From the NCBI GenBank assembly GCA_030704615.1, contig CM060732.1, forward strand, positions 39,167,053 to 39,231,052: a DNA stretch of 64,000 nucleotides. Direction: 5' to 3'. Every line of letters begins with the position of its first letter. Position 1 is the stretch's first letter. The notes beneath the pieces are model-generated. The model saw only the letters and a list, made by a program, of their open reading frames with translations, was not told where the DNA came from and made no database searches. A program made the translations under genes and the position numbers. Shown in pieces: positions 32,472 to 45,465 of this stretch. This DNA is from Takakia lepidozioides. Lineage: Eukaryota > Streptophyta > Takakiopsida > Takakiales > Takakiaceae.

Positions 32472-33656
32472 TTTTCAGTAGAAGGACTAGGATGGATTGC
32501 ATATCCGACCCTTCAAGGCTACAAGATTGCCTAGTCACAGAAATGTAGGTAGCTGAAACATTAGAAGTTTTTTTTCCATCTTGTATGTCAGCCATTTCAT
32601 TTGAATCAAATCAAGAATTGTCATGGACTGAGTTTTCTTTCCCCACAGTCACTGTTGTATGATTGTTGACAATGGTCACTGGTCTGGATAGTAGAAAGCC
32701 CAACATATATCACTCTGGGCTACAAGTGACCTCAATCTACATAACATATATGGGAAGATGACCGATGGTGTGATTGCACAACGTGACAATGAAACAAATG
32801 AGGTGTAAGGAACAAGAGGTCCATGTTGTGCCACACGCCCCATAAAGGATGCCAAAACTCCATCACAATCTTTACTATATTTCTTAGACCATCAGCCACG
32901 CAAAAGAGGAAGAATGGCTCCACTATTTGATCGAGACCGACTTGATTGCAAACATGCATTAAACCCGGAGATGCAGACAGGGATCGCCATCACTTGCACA
33001 CCACCAGCAAGCGGAAGAGATCTGTACAGGGTTGACAGAAACCAAATTAGCCGTTTTGCATGTGAAGAGTTTCGTGTGGTCATCCGGTTTGGACGGAAAA
33101 CAGAGGGTTTTGCATGTGAAGTGTTTGGTGTGGTCATCCGTTTTGGACGAAAAACAGAGGATGAAATGTTGTCAGGGCCGCAGGAGATGCGGGGACAGCC
33201 GCGCGGTGCAGAGCTTCCTGCACACACTCAACGTGCAGGAGTGATCTGTGGCGTTTTCTGCTCTGTCAGATCACTTATGCAGAAGCTCTCGGCATTGTTT
33301 CGGTGGTTCATTTGAATGTGAATGTGGGTTTTGAACAAGAAGCACATTGGGAGCACCGGACCCGGCATTTGTTTGTCAAATTTTTGACGATCGGGAGACT
33401 GCGTTGGGGAATCTACACTTTTCGATAGTGAAGTGAGTTGATGATCTAATCCCTGCGACAATGGTCATGTTTTGAGAAAAGTAGTACTTAGAGAGTTGCG
33501 TGTTAGAAGTCACGTGAAAGCAATGAAAAGAGGTGCAGATTTTTCAACTCATATATGACATGGGTTTAGTGTTCTCCCAGAGTCTGTGCCCGATGCCATG
33601 TCGATAATGCTGGATGGATACTAGCTCAGGGTAGGTTGCCTATCTGTGGAGAAGCA
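32472..33656. other. Intergenic spacer with a 54-bp tandem duplication
   Basis: No gene recognised; it holds the duplication at 33054-33161 and the upstream region of the LORELEI-like gene. Confidence 0.4.
33054..33161. repeat. 54-bp tandem duplication
   Basis: Two adjacent copies start TTTTGCATGTGAAG and run through GGTCATCCG and a GGACG-AAAACAGAGG end, differing at a handful of bases. No coding function assigned. Confidence 0.9.
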
Positions 33657-35034
33657 ATGGCGGAGGCGAAGGGAGCTCTGGTGACAGTCATGATTCTCCT
33701 GGCCATGTTCGCAGTGGTGCAGATCGACTATTCGGAGGCCTTTAGAAATATTGACGAGGGCTTTCACGGGTCTCACGTGACCGGTAAACTCGCATTCACC
33801 ACAGCGCAATAGTATAACGGGTGGGCAGGGTTCGTTCTGATAGCGTTTGGAGGGGCATTTGTTGGGATGGCTCGCAAGTTGACCTACATTGAATGTTGTA
33901 ACACTTGATTCAAAATCTTTATGAGTACCTCACCCCCTCTAAAGTTGCAGGTTCTCTGTGATCTCAAACGCACATCTTGTTCTGTTGCAGGAGAAGATGT
34001 GAGTCAGCAAGACTGGGATGTTGAAGGAGCAGACGTGGGGGGCAGGACTTTACTTCAAGCACTCAGACGTAAGGCTTATCCCTAAGACGAAGTTGTCACA
34101 TGGTTTATGGCATTGATGAAATGTTGGTTTGATCTAAAGCTGGAGAGTTTTCTTCTGTCTTGCAACTATACACGGGATTGCTGTAACTCAGCTGGTGCTT
34201 TATGTCTTCCTATATCCTTGTTCCTCTCTTGGGGTCATATCTAGGAGGAAAGAATGGGTGGGCACGTGAGGAGAAAATGGGGTGTAGAGAGGAGATTGAT
34301 ATATCTACCAAGCTGGATTTACCGTGCCTTGTGTGGATGGATGAAGACAGATTCAAATGTATTTGTCCTGCTTGGTTTCAGCCTCTTGACCTTTAGCCAT
34401 GAAACGGAAAAGCCTATCAGATGGTTTCTTAATGCTCCTCTTTCTTATTCTGGGTGGAACAGGAGTGTACGATTTAAGCCATAGATTAGGTTTTACATGG
34501 TTGAATCTTCCCTCTGGATACTGGAAAACAATTGGGAAGCTGTGGTGCAGGGTGAATGTCTGTGAGGCCGCAACATACACGTATGAGTGCATTCTCTCTC
34601 TCTTTCTGTCTCTCTCACACACTTGACTTCTTGTGTGAACAGAATGCCCGATAAACTTCGGCTTACAAAACTACTCGTCCATCCTAAGCGTGTGCAAGGC
34701 ACCTGATTATCCAGTAGGCCCCTGCTGCGGTTCCTTTGTCAATTTTACATGCCAATTTTTGACGTACTTCAACGATCAATCAACCAACTGCGCCACTTCT
34801 CTTTTCTCGTATCTGACCATGGAAGGCAACTATCCTTCTGGTTTATTTGCTAGTGAATGCCATGGTGGTTCCCAAGGTCTCGCGTGCCCTACAACTACTA
34901 CAGTCTCGCATGCACCAACACTGAGGCCACTTCAATACTCTTCAGTCACGCTGTTTGTTTTTGCAATGCTCTTGTTCTTGCTTTCCCAAGAGCTACACCT
35001 GCTCTTTCCCTCTCTCAATTCATGGGCCACATGA
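33657..35034 (+). CDS. LLG: LORELEI-like GPI-anchored protein (LLG family)
   Basis: LORELEI/LLG proteins are GPI-anchored chaperones and co-receptors of FERONIA-type (CrRLK1L) kinases and help bind RALF peptides. The model has three exons: 33657-33783, 33991-34068 and 34643-35034. Phases join, giving about 198 aa. Exon 1 encodes a signal peptide (MAEAKGALVTVMILLAMFAV..). Exon 2 ends with the family signature GGRTLLQALR, joined across the intron to QCPINFGLQNYSSI. The domain has eight cysteines in the LLG pattern (CPINF, VCKAP, PCCGSF, FTCQF, NCATSLFSY, SECHGG, LACP), and FNDQS matches the conserved Asn-Asp site. The tail has a Thr/Ser-rich linker and a hydrophobic segment (SVTLFVFAMLLFLL), as for GPI attachment. 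The last 15-20 residues after it are longer than usual, so an alternative 3' exon is possible. Confidence 0.85.
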
Positions 35035-36312
35035 TGGCGCATACGTGTAAATTGATTTAGTTTTTTTAGGGTTGATGCAATCTTAGCTTTTAACATTCAT
35101 GTTGACAGATGCCACATGTTACGCTAGTCCATCTTCCTGTTCATTGAACAGAGCTTGTTGTGAGTGCTGCAAGGCCATCCCAGTCATTTCAAAAAGAATG
35201 GAATGTAACCTTGTGCCAAGTAATGTCCCTCTGGCCGGGAAGATAATTTTTTTGGCTGTGTCCTGCTCTTTCCCCTCCATTGCTTTTCTCAGGCTGTGGG
35301 AGAGTGTTGAGAGGAGAGTAAGATTTATTCCCCAGTTCATGTTGCGAAGATTGTCTCTGGGAAGGATCCTAGATATATATACTACTGCTACTGTTTCAGT
35401 TGTCAAAGAGAGGCAGATACTCTGTCTGAAATTTGGCATGTCGAATGTTTTACTGGAGGTGAGAGGCTAGGATTTGTGGACAGGGACAACCTAGCAGTTG
35501 TCTGTGTTCTGTTGTATCTGGAGCACATTGTGAGAGCAGATTCGCTTTTGTGAAACTGAGTACTCTCCGGGCTGTCAATCTGCTGTCTATCTGTCAATTT
35601 GCCACTGCGGTTGAATCAGAAAGGAAAGGGGACCTTTTGTCCTCTCAGATGCTGTCAAGCAGACACAACCCCCCACCAACTTACACAATGACAAAGCATA
35701 GGATCCGGGTGGAGCAATCCCCTCAGTAAGGATAGGGAAGTTCAGCACCTTCAGTTCCATCCTCACTCCTCCCCAGAGTTTCACTTTAGGTACGAAAGTG
35801 CAGAGCCATACTCAGAGCGTCTTACACTCACATTTCAAGCAAAATGCAAACATCCCAGCAATCCACAGAAATCTCTGGCATCCACAAACGGCAGAGAAGA
35901 AACAAGCTGCATACACGAATCCATCTCTCCCTCACACACATGACTCGCACTTCGGACTACCAGAATCAAAAAGATTTTGGATTTGAGAACCCTCCGAGGG
36001 AAAGAGGCACGAACGAATTCAGGTGAAGGGATTTCTCTGAAGAAGATTGAGGATCCCAATACGCGCACCGGTTTGTAACGGACCGGCATTTAGCGGTTAG
36101 TGGACGGGTACCTTGCCCTCAGCTCCATCTTGCTGCTACACCTCACCAGCCATGGAGGGACGACGCAATGCCTAGGTCCGATGCCACCGCATCATCTGCG
36201 GTTGCATGGAAGATTAGGATTGTAGAGTATGTATTCGTAGAGAAGTGAAGGAAGGGGAGGAGAAGTAGATGGTGGGTTGAGAGGAACAGCGGGGCGTCCA
36301 GCACTTGAGAGA
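35035..36312. other. Intergenic spacer
   Basis: No gene recognised. It contains the 3' flank of the LORELEI-like gene and the 5' flank of the At4g15545-type gene. Confidence 0.4.
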
Positions 36313-39300
36313 ATGAGCAAGAACGGTAACAGTAAGCCGGCAATGGGAATTGGTGGGGAGGAATTTGAGCTGTCGAAGGAGGTGCTGACAGTGCTGCCAT
36401 CGGATCCCTATGAACAGCTGGATGTGGCGCGTCGCATCACGGCCATGGCCGTGGCTGGGAGGGTTTCCAAGGTGGAGTCGGAGACTGCAAAGTTGCGCCA
36501 AAAGCTGGCAGAGAAGGAGCAAGTGATAAATGGCTTGCAGGAGAGGGTGATGGAGGCTGAAATGACTATGCAAGAAACCACTGCCAGGCTCTCACTTGCA
36601 TTGGATGAGCAGGTTGGATTATCCTTGGTCGATCCTTTCTATCTGTCTTTCTTTCCTTGCTTCAAAAGTTGTATCGCTCATCACCAGTTTTACTAAATGT
36701 CCTCTTTCTACTTGTTCTTGCAGTTGGGTTCACAAAACTTTTGCTTCTTGTTTCTTGTCTGCTTTCCTTTGCTTGTCTTTCTTGGTAAAAGTCATGCATT
36801 CAAATATACAATTAGCACCAATCCTCCTCTTTACGTTTGTAAAAATTGTCTCATGTTGGACTTCCTTCTGTCTTGTTATGATGTTGTGTTGGACATCGTT
36901 CTGTGAGCACATTTTCCAGGATTTTGTGTTTGCGCACCAATTCTGTTTCTGAATGCCGCGGTATAACTTTTCTTATTCAAACGTGCTCCAGTTTCCTCAG
37001 GCAGTCCCCCTGATTGTGGCCTCCCCCCGTCTGTTTCTTTGCCTGATCCGGACGTTGTACCCCCAGCTGCACCTCCGACATTACATCCTCAACCACCTCC
37101 ACTTTCATCTCCTCCGCCAGCAGTACCACCTCCACCACCACCACCACCACCTCCACCTCCACCTCCACCTCCACGTGCATGTGCCCCCCGAACCCCTAGG
37201 AGGGGTCGGCTTCCTATCCCCAAAGCAAGAGAGTGTTATTTGTTCTATTGCCTCATCCTACCTGGTGGGCTTTTTCTGTGGGTGGGTCCATGCATTTTGT
37301 TGATATTTTCCTGTCTTGTTTACTTAATCAATCTCGAAATCCACAGTGCTGTTGGTTTCCTTGTGGCAGGCGAAGCACACTAGCGAAAAGAATGTGTTAG
37401 CAGCACAGGTGAAGAAGCTCATGCGCGACGTTTCAAAGGTGGGTTTAAGAGGTTTGTGTTTGCAAACAAGTGACTGTGGTGGTTATCACATCTATGCGGA
37501 TTAGTGAGTGGCTTCAGAATCTTAGTAAGGGATGCCAGAAGTCAGATCTATAGATGTAAGGTGGTGGAGGAGCTAATTCTTGCTTTGGTAGTCGACTTAA
37601 CAACTCAGTGCTCCCATTACATCACCAAGTGTCGTCGTATCAATGCCCCTTATTTCCAAAATGCCAATAGGGGACATCTGTTTCCAGGTGGACTGTTGCA
37701 GTGGAGAGAGGACCAGCCTCAGTTATAACTGCTGTTGATTTCTTAAATTGAGTTCACCTACATTAGTCAAAGAGGAGTTTGCACAACATGTACCATGTCC
37801 CTTGGGCTGTCTCCACTTATGCAATTCATCCTCCTTTCCTCTATGGTTACGAGCATAGGGGGAGGACTAAGCAGTTTTTTATGGAGCTTCTGGATTATCC
37901 TTTGTTACTGAGAAGTTTGTCCAGTTTCCTGTCTTCAGATTTTTCATGGATGGACTTTGCAAGCTGTATGTGTGACAGGGAGGGTTCACTTCTAATCACA
38001 TGGTGACATTTTTGTAAATGTTCTCACACTGTCAAAGCCATCTGGTGTTTGTCAGTTGCAAACGTTTAAGCAGACATTGATGCAATCACTCCAAGAAGAT
38101 GACGAGATTCCAGCTGTAGGTATTCTCATCACTGGCTTCTTGGACAAGCGCTGGTTTCTCTAAGGCAATTAATGCAGGCCAAACCAAGGCAGAAAATTTC
38201 AGCTGGGCCAAGTCAGTTGACTAACTTGGTTGTGAATATTTTGATTTCATAGTTGTAAGGCACCATAATTATTCCCATACAAAACTTTCCAGAAAACCCT
38301 CCCAACTCCAGCATTGAGACCTCCCACACTTTGTATCGGATATGCCGAGAGAATCTTGAGGTCTGTGACGTTGCCTGGGGGTTGAAGAAGAGATTTGGCT
38401 TTTGGCAAATATATGTCTGCTTGAGGTTCTTATGCGTTCGGGGGAGTTTTCTTTGTTTACATTTGTGAGAGCTAGAAGGCTTCTTATTTATAGTAGGGTG
38501 GCCCTGAGCTAGTCCGATACTCTGACTAATATTACAAGTGTGATGGATCTGTGATTGGATTTCTGACTGTATATGGCCAGGTTGGAGGTGGAGAGAAGCA
38601 GCCAAGTGAAAAGTCCAATGCAGCTATGAGAAGGGCCTCACGTAAGTGGGTTGGGACTAAAAGTTCATGCTTGAGGCCTCGTTTATATTCAGGGAAGTTG
38701 TTTGGTCAACAGATGCATGTCGGTGTCATGTAACGTAGTAAAGGCAGGAGTGAGCCCAACTACATGCAGTTGGATTGTTATCCAATCCATGGCACATATA
38801 TGTGACATCCTGTCCCAAAAGCATTCTGCTCTTCATGAGTTCTGATTGTTGCTAGAGGTCATGTGATATGCTACCTTGACTTTCGGCATTTCCCCTTGTT
38901 AGGGGTTTGATATTGCAATGCTTCAGCCCTGTTCCTTGTTGCTGGATATGTCAATCCCCTTTACTGAAGTGAAAAAAATCTGTTTTTTACTCTCAAAGTA
39001 AGATTGTTCAGCTTGGATGGAAAAAAAATTATGCCTATTGATTGCCACCCATTGTAGTTTCTGATTTTCCTGTTGAGTCACTACAAGGTTACTTGTGTAA
39101 ATACATGCTGATGTTTTGAGAATGCATTTATCTAATATTCCAGATGCTGGATATGTCATCCCCTTTGCTGAAGTGAAAAAAATCTGTTTTTTACTCTCAA
39201 AGTAAGATTGTTCAGCTTGGATGGAAAAAAAAATTATGCCTATTGATTGCCACCCATTGTAGTTTCTGATTTTCCTGTTGAGTCACTACAAGGTTACTTG

Positions 39301-42112
39301 TGTAAATACATGCTGATGTTTTGAGAATGCATTTATCTAATATTCCAGATCCACTGGCCGGTCATGAAGAGGTTTGTAGCAGCTAGTCAAGCTGTGCATG
39401 AGATTTTGGTGTGTCTGATAGTTAGTGACTGAACCTCATGAGGTTAAGACCGCACTTTCTCAGTCCAAACGTGAGTCTGGTGCTGACTGTCTTGGCTCTA
39501 CTTGCGGAGGACAGATATATCATTCATTAATCAGTTTGTTGGCTTCACAGAGCATGTTTATTCGTGTATGACTGAGAATAGTGGCCAAACTGCCAAGGCA
39601 CCTACGTCGACTACTGCAGAGCCTGCTACATCGCAGGAAGATGAGGATCAACCGGAAACTGATGGTGTGTCTTCAGAATCTTCATGGGATGGAGGGAACA
39701 TGTTAATTCCATTTCAAAGTATTGTGGTACACATGCTCAAGCGGGGCATTGCTTGTCATCAGCTTGTTAAGCACTTTGCTTGAGGACACTCAGTCAGTGA
39801 TCTTGTCAGGAGCATCTTTGCATCTGACGTCATGAAGCCTGTTGCACATGCTATCCAAAGGGTTTAAGTCTACACCTGAACATCAGTTCCTATCTCAAAT
39901 CTCCCTGTACATGTGAAGGATTTGTGTGCAGTCATCCATTATAAGTTTCATATGTATCCAAGATCAGGATATGGTAACCGTAACGTAAAATAATGGTTCA
40001 GAACTGTTCTTTAAGGAAGAAAAGAAATGCAGGGGTGTGCATGCACTTACACTGGTTCCTGGTGTGCAGATAGTCTAAAAGATCAGACTCCTCTCTTGCA
40101 GTGTAATTATGCGCAGTTTTTTTATTGATGGTGGGTTCGGGAGTAGGCACAGCATCAAAGCCGCCCAGACAGCGCTCATCACGCTCATCAACCCCGCGTC
40201 TCACCCCGCAGCTAACCCCCTCTGGTTCACCGCGGCAATCAGTAAGAGCGTCACCACAGCACATGTCAGCTAGTGAGAATCACAGGGTCCCGCTTCCATC
40301 ATCGCAGCCGACCAGTCAGTCCACTACAGCACCAAATTCTCCACCAAACCGCAGCTCCCTGCCAAGTCTGGCTTTTCTTTCCTTGATCGCTTCTGTGTCT
40401 TCCTCTGTTTGCATCTGGCTTACTGTTGAAGGATTCAAATGAAATGAAGGGGGTCGATGATGCCAACAGCTACATGCCTGGCTCCTCTAGACTTTTACCA
40501 TGACCGGCAAGCGTGGGGAGTTTAGGGTGCACATGAAGGATGCCAACACCATCCTGAGCTAGCAACCCAAAGCATGGAAGTCATACTTTACTGGTGAAAC
40601 AACAGCTAACGCTCTTTAGCTATGAAGTCTCAGTCACTGAAACATTTCTTTCTGTTTGTGTTTACTTGTTGGCAGCCCGCACACCCCGTGTCGATGGCAA
40701 GGAGTTTTTCCGCCAAGTCAGGTGTGTGCCAAAACATTTATGGCGGCCATTCACCCCAATGGTTATGAGTCTCTATGGCTACTATGCAATATGTTGGTCA
40801 GGCCTAAATTGCTCTTATGCACACTGATCTCAGCCACAGAGAGCGTGGTACAGTTAATGTAAAACCTGCAATTTAACCATTTCCTTTTTTCTGTGATAGT
40901 CTGCTCAGTATTGTGCTCCTAGCAGTTTTGGCATTGTTGATGTGTGTGAAGAAATCCACTGCTAGCAAAGGTTTATCAGTTGCAGGCCAACCGAATAAAG
41001 CTGACATACCTCGCAAATTTTTAGGTTCTCCCTGCACACGTGACTTGCCATGCTATGATGGCAGAAGTCAAAGAGGCAAGCTGCCCACTTGTAAATGTAG
41101 CCCTAATCAATAATTAGATTATGTTTTGCGTAACTCGTTCCGTTTATTATAATTGTGTGGAGTGGGACGGGACATTAGAGCTGAGGTCACCAGCTATGTT
41201 TTGAGTGCTCTAGAGAAATCTTTGGTGCAGAAACCGATTGTCATATGAGCAATTCAGTTCATTTCTGGCCAATATCAAGGAGCTCAATGCGCACCGGCAG
41301 ACTCGAGAGGTATGGTTCAGCTTCATCTCAGCTCAATTTCTTGATCCTATTGCTTTGGTGAGAGAGCACTCTCTCAAGACCCACTAAAATTAGGTGGCGA
41401 GGAGACCCAGGTACGTCCACTTGTATTGCAGGCCACTTCCTGGAGGTGTAGTAAAGTCGTTCAACTTTATTTGGCAGTCTGGTCGAGAGTTTCATTCTGT
41501 CAAGGGTTCTGAGAATTGACAGATTTGCGGATACTTCTATGAAAGCTCAGCCTGTCAGCACATTGGTTTTTGGATGTGGAGGTGGATCACATGAAATTTG
41601 CACATGTTTTGGTGGATCTAATCACAGTGGTCCCTGGACACAGTTTGTTTTGTGAAAAGCCACAATTTTCAGGCAGGCATCAGACAACATGGGGATGGTG
41701 CTTTTTACCACTCTACATACCCCGTCTTTAGCACAAGAAAATGGATAAATTTACAAAGTGGTAATTGCCATTTGTATGTCACTCAAGTTGCATTCAGAAC
41801 TGTGTATCAAATCAGTTATCCAGTCTTCTGCCATGAGAGGAATAGTGTACTTGCTTGCCCTTGTACAAATTTCTATTCAGTAGGATTATTCGAGACCTTT
41901 TCTGAAACTTTTGAGAAAGAAGTTTGAGAGGTTTGTCAGTGTGCCAATGGAAGGTCCACAGGGAGTGGTGAACTTTTTTAGTCACAAAGATTGTGGCTAA
42001 TACATGCTCACTGCAGGAGACGCTGAGGAAGGCCAATGAAACTTTTGGGCCTGCAAACGAGGACTTGTATGTAGCCTTTGATGGGCTTCTTAGTCGCCAT
42101 CTTCCCTCGTAG
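36313..42112 (+). CDS. Coiled-coil protein, At4g15545 family
   Basis: Clear exons: 36313-36612, 37370-37438, 38056-38115, 40676-40721, 41231-41309 and 42017-42112. One Ser/Pro-rich exon ends before about 40380, and an acidic exon around 39550-39665 is possible. The conserved start is LSKEVLTVLPSDPYEQLDVA followed by ARRITAMAVAGRVSKVESE, then a heptad-rich coiled coil, and KQTLMQSLQEDDE in exon 3. The middle is disordered (SSRSSTPRLTPQLTPSGSPR). The conserved C-terminal block PRVDGKEFFRQVR / RLSYEQFSSFLANIKELNAH / ETLRKANETFGPANEDLY ends in DGLLSRHLPS. The N-terminal plus C-terminal combination is that of Arabidopsis At4g15545 and its paralogues, which I recall being described as NAI2-interacting proteins. 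Molecular function is otherwise unknown. The boundaries of the two middle exons are unsettled. Intron 1 holds a proline-codon microsatellite and intron 3 a 205-bp tandem duplication. Confidence 0.85.
37126..37174. repeat. (CCA/CCT)n microsatellite in intron 1
   Basis: About 49 bp of CCA and CCT triplets inside the first intron of the At4g15545-type gene. It makes a proline-rich open frame that is probably not coding. Confidence 0.85.
38941..39350. repeat. 205-bp recent tandem duplication in an intron
   Basis: Copies 38941-39145 and 39146-39350 are nearly identical. I count one missing A, one A-to-G change and one extra A in a poly-A run. Each copy ends with an acceptor-like TCTAATATTCCAG. 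Confidence 0.95.
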
Positions 42113-44749
42113 GCTGGTTCTCAATGGGAGGCCAGCAGAGTTTAATGGGTTTTCAGCAGGTTTTGGCTCTGGTTTCATCTATGGATGATCAGGAGTGTTC
42201 ATAGGCCTGCTTAGCACAAAGTTTGGTGGCCAGCCACTCAGTTGCACAGCATGTGCAAATGTCCTGTGTAAATTTAGTGTGATCAGAGTAGCATGCTATT
42301 CAAGGGAAGATCTCAGCAGGGTTACGAGTGCAAGTCCTCAGCAAGAGGGAGGACTAGCCACCACTAGGCAATATGTGTGCATGCACTGGCCAGTTGGCTT
42401 GACACAATTTTCTTAGATTGTACATAAATGTGGCCTTCTTGAGCCCTTTTTTGAACTCCCTTTATCACTTGTACAGCTGTCCACTGTGTACAAATGCATG
42501 AACGATGGCAAATTTGGGAGTGGGTGTTTCTTCCATATACAACAAATGTGGGTTTGTAACCAAGGTTCTATCAAGTCTTGGCAGAGGCCTTTGCTACAAT
42601 CAGACATACATTCAACGCTTAATGGCTGTTATTAAGGTTTGTCCTCAAGATTTCTATCACAATTTTTCAGAACAGCCACATTTGCTGAGCACTCCTGTTT
42701 GAGTCACCAGAGAGTAAAGTTTATTTGCATGTGTGTTTCTCTGAGGAAGAGAAGTGTATATTGGCTACGTTGCAGATGTTTCCTGTGTCAGCATTCCACC
42801 CCCTGGCTTACAGCTGCAACACGCATGATCCACCTCCTTGTGGAGAATGGGTGACAATGCTTTCTTGAGTGTGTATATCGTGCCCCTCAGCCTATCCCAT
42901 GCCGCCTGTCCCTGTGAATTGAAGACCTTCGCGAGGAGAAGGAAGCTGAAATGGTGATAGTTGTCATGAACAGATCTGAAGGCAAGGCTGCTAAAACCTT
43001 CTACACAGAAACTCAAACCACTTGAACAAACTTCAACTAACTTTAACTTAAAAGCTTAGTGATTTATCACTTTTGGCCTTTAAGTTGACAAATGATTAAT
43101 CGAAATCTCTTTCTCAATCCCTCAATCTCACAATCTTGTGAATGGATTTATTAATTTAACTTTCCTTAAATATAACATGTGAAAGTGTTGGGTTCTACCC
43201 TAAACCTAATCAAATTGCCGTAGTCTTATGGCCTGGTTTGTATGACAGGGATGGAGGTTCCATACAGGGTAAGGTCTGGAATAGGGGGTGTTCTCTGGGC
43301 TCCCTGTGATTTGAGGGAGAAATAGGGGGAACCCAAAACATGGGGTAATATAGAAACACTAATTTTTCTGGGAATTCTTCTATGAAATGGAATGCATGTC
43401 TATCAAAACAAATCAGAAATCAACGAGGATAAAATGGATTCCGATTTACATGGTCACATCGGGATTAACAAATACATGCATTGGTCAATATTTAACAACG
43501 ACATACGATTGTTTGCCTTTAGCTGTTTAACTTTCGAAAAATATTTCTCTATTTTACTAGGTTCAGACTCTATCGGACTATGGAGAGACTTTGAAACAAT
43601 TCGATATGTAACGGACCCTTCACGTGGAACTTATTTAGATAAAATGATTTGTGGTAATTCAACGAAAATGATTGAAGCACTGTGAATTTTGTAGCGGGAC
43701 CTTACACTCGTACGAGATGGCTTCCCAGAACAACCAAAATTATTCCCCAAAATTGCCCTAAAAAACAAAGGCAAAGAATCAACCGGTTTTTATGCCCAAT
43801 TAAAAGGCTCTGAATTGTGAGCTGTCATTCCCAGAGTTTCCTTTCAGAAGTAGGTATATATAATTTCTAAGGTTGAGATTAGTGATGCAAAGCAACAGCG
43901 GTTTCAAACCCGGGGCACATCCACTTCCAAAAGGATTCTAAGCGCAAAAAATGTGTTACATGTGGCTCTCGGCAAATGTATTTTTGCCCAACATGTGGTG
44001 ATGTGGCCATGCGCTTGGGTGCGCGCTTTGTTGCCCACCACAGCCTATGAGTTAGGTGATTTCCGAAGTTCTAGTATTTCCTTTGTCTATGGCTAAATTA
44101 CACAATAACCTCATAAGATACAAGCAACAACTAGGGCCGACTTAGTAAGTACAATTTATTTTTTGAGGTCGAAATCTGGCGAAAATTCACCAATAAAAAA
44201 AACGCTGGTAGGGATCCACCAAAAAAATAAAATGGGATCCACCATAGTCGTTGGATAGAGTATGTTTCAGGTCCCATTGTCTACATTACTCCTATCTCTC
44301 GGTGTTCAAATATATACATATAGTGAGTTGGTGAGTATTTTTTGGTCAAAAATTAGCCGTCTATCCTATTTTGTTTCATGTCATTCTAAGATGTATCTTT
44401 CCTTGCACACCTAGAGCTCCCTCCAGTTTCTTTGGTTTACTCCGTCAATCTCCCTTCAATCTCCCTTCCCCCTTGTGTTACCCTCCGGGATGTTCCCCAT
44501 GTGCTCATGCCTTCACACCCCAGAGGTTATTTTTTCCTCTTGTATCTCTTCTCCTTTTCAATATACTTCTGGGTCTTAATCCCGGTTTAAAAATAAATAA
44601 AAATGATGCTTACATCGACTTCTGATTTTTGAAAGATTGTGAAGGGAATATGTCCACATAACCTTGTTGATAACCTCTGGGGGTTTGTGGCTCTAAAAGC
44701 TCAAAGAACCTCCCAACATTGATTAGGACATTAGGACCGCCTCTCATTT
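42113..44749. other. Intergenic stretch without recognised genes
   Basis: A plus-strand open frame at about 43392-43685 encodes roughly 97 residues of ordinary composition (contains HWSIFNNDIRLFAFSCLTF) and matches no family I know. AT-rich sequence elsewhere. No RNA gene seen. Confidence 0.35.
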
Positions 44750-45460
44750 TTGATAATTGGGAATTTAACGTGTGCGAGAGGGCCCATGCACGGACGTCGG
44801 GCGCCCCCGCGACCACCCGGAGGGTCCGGGTCTGCTCGCAAGTTGGGTCTGTTGGTAGGTCGGGCCTGCTGACGGTCGAATCGGGTCTGCTCATTGCTCG
44901 TAGGTCGGGTCTCCTCGCGGGTCTTGGGTCCAACTGAATGGTCTGCTCGTCGCGCCGCAGCCCGCCTGCGGGACTCAGAAATTTTTGCGGGAAAACTCGC
45001 CCATCAAAAAAAAAAGTCATTAATACACATTTGGCACAACCAGAAATGAACCCTAAATCTCATAGGTACCACTCAATGCGCCCAACCACCAAACTACACA
45101 AAGTTTGCTGATATCCCAACATTTGTTTTCTCTCTTAACCTAGAAAACAGCCGCAGTCAGCTCCAACGCCGCCTAGGGTCAGGGCCTGCGGACCCTACCT
45201 CGCGGGCAGACCCATCCTCGCGGCGTGAGCTGAGTCTCACCTAGGGCCTGTGGACCCTACCTAGCGGCAGACCATACATGGTGGCAGACCCACCCTCGCC
45301 GAGTCTCGTGGTAGACCATACCTGGGGCAGAGACCCATCCTCGCAGCAGACCCACCCGTGCCGGGTCATGTGTCACGGCGGGGCCACCCAAGGGCGCCCA
45401 GTCCGTGCGTGGGCCCGCTGCCTGGCACACGTAGCCTTAAACTCCCAATTATTCAACAAT
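44750..45460. mobile_element. GC-rich foldback (long inverted repeat) element
   Basis: The left arm, from about 44752 (ATAATTGGGAATTTAACGTG... then GGGCCCATGCACGGACGTCG), matches the reverse complement of the right arm ending at about 45456 (ATAATTGGGAGTTTAAGGCT... then GGGCCCACGCACGGACTGGG). Inside, both halves carry minisatellite-like GGGTCTGCTCG/CGAGCAGACCC units in opposite orientation. Flanking direct repeats (CCCAACATTGATTAGGAC near 44713, CCCAACACTGATTAGGAC near 45527) suggest a larger duplicated block. No transposase. Confidence 0.6.
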
Positions 45461-45465
45461 GATAA

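Noticed and set aside
43392-43685. 97-codon open frame with an ATG
   Set aside because: No family likeness, no promoter or splice support; kept only as a note in the spacer entry.
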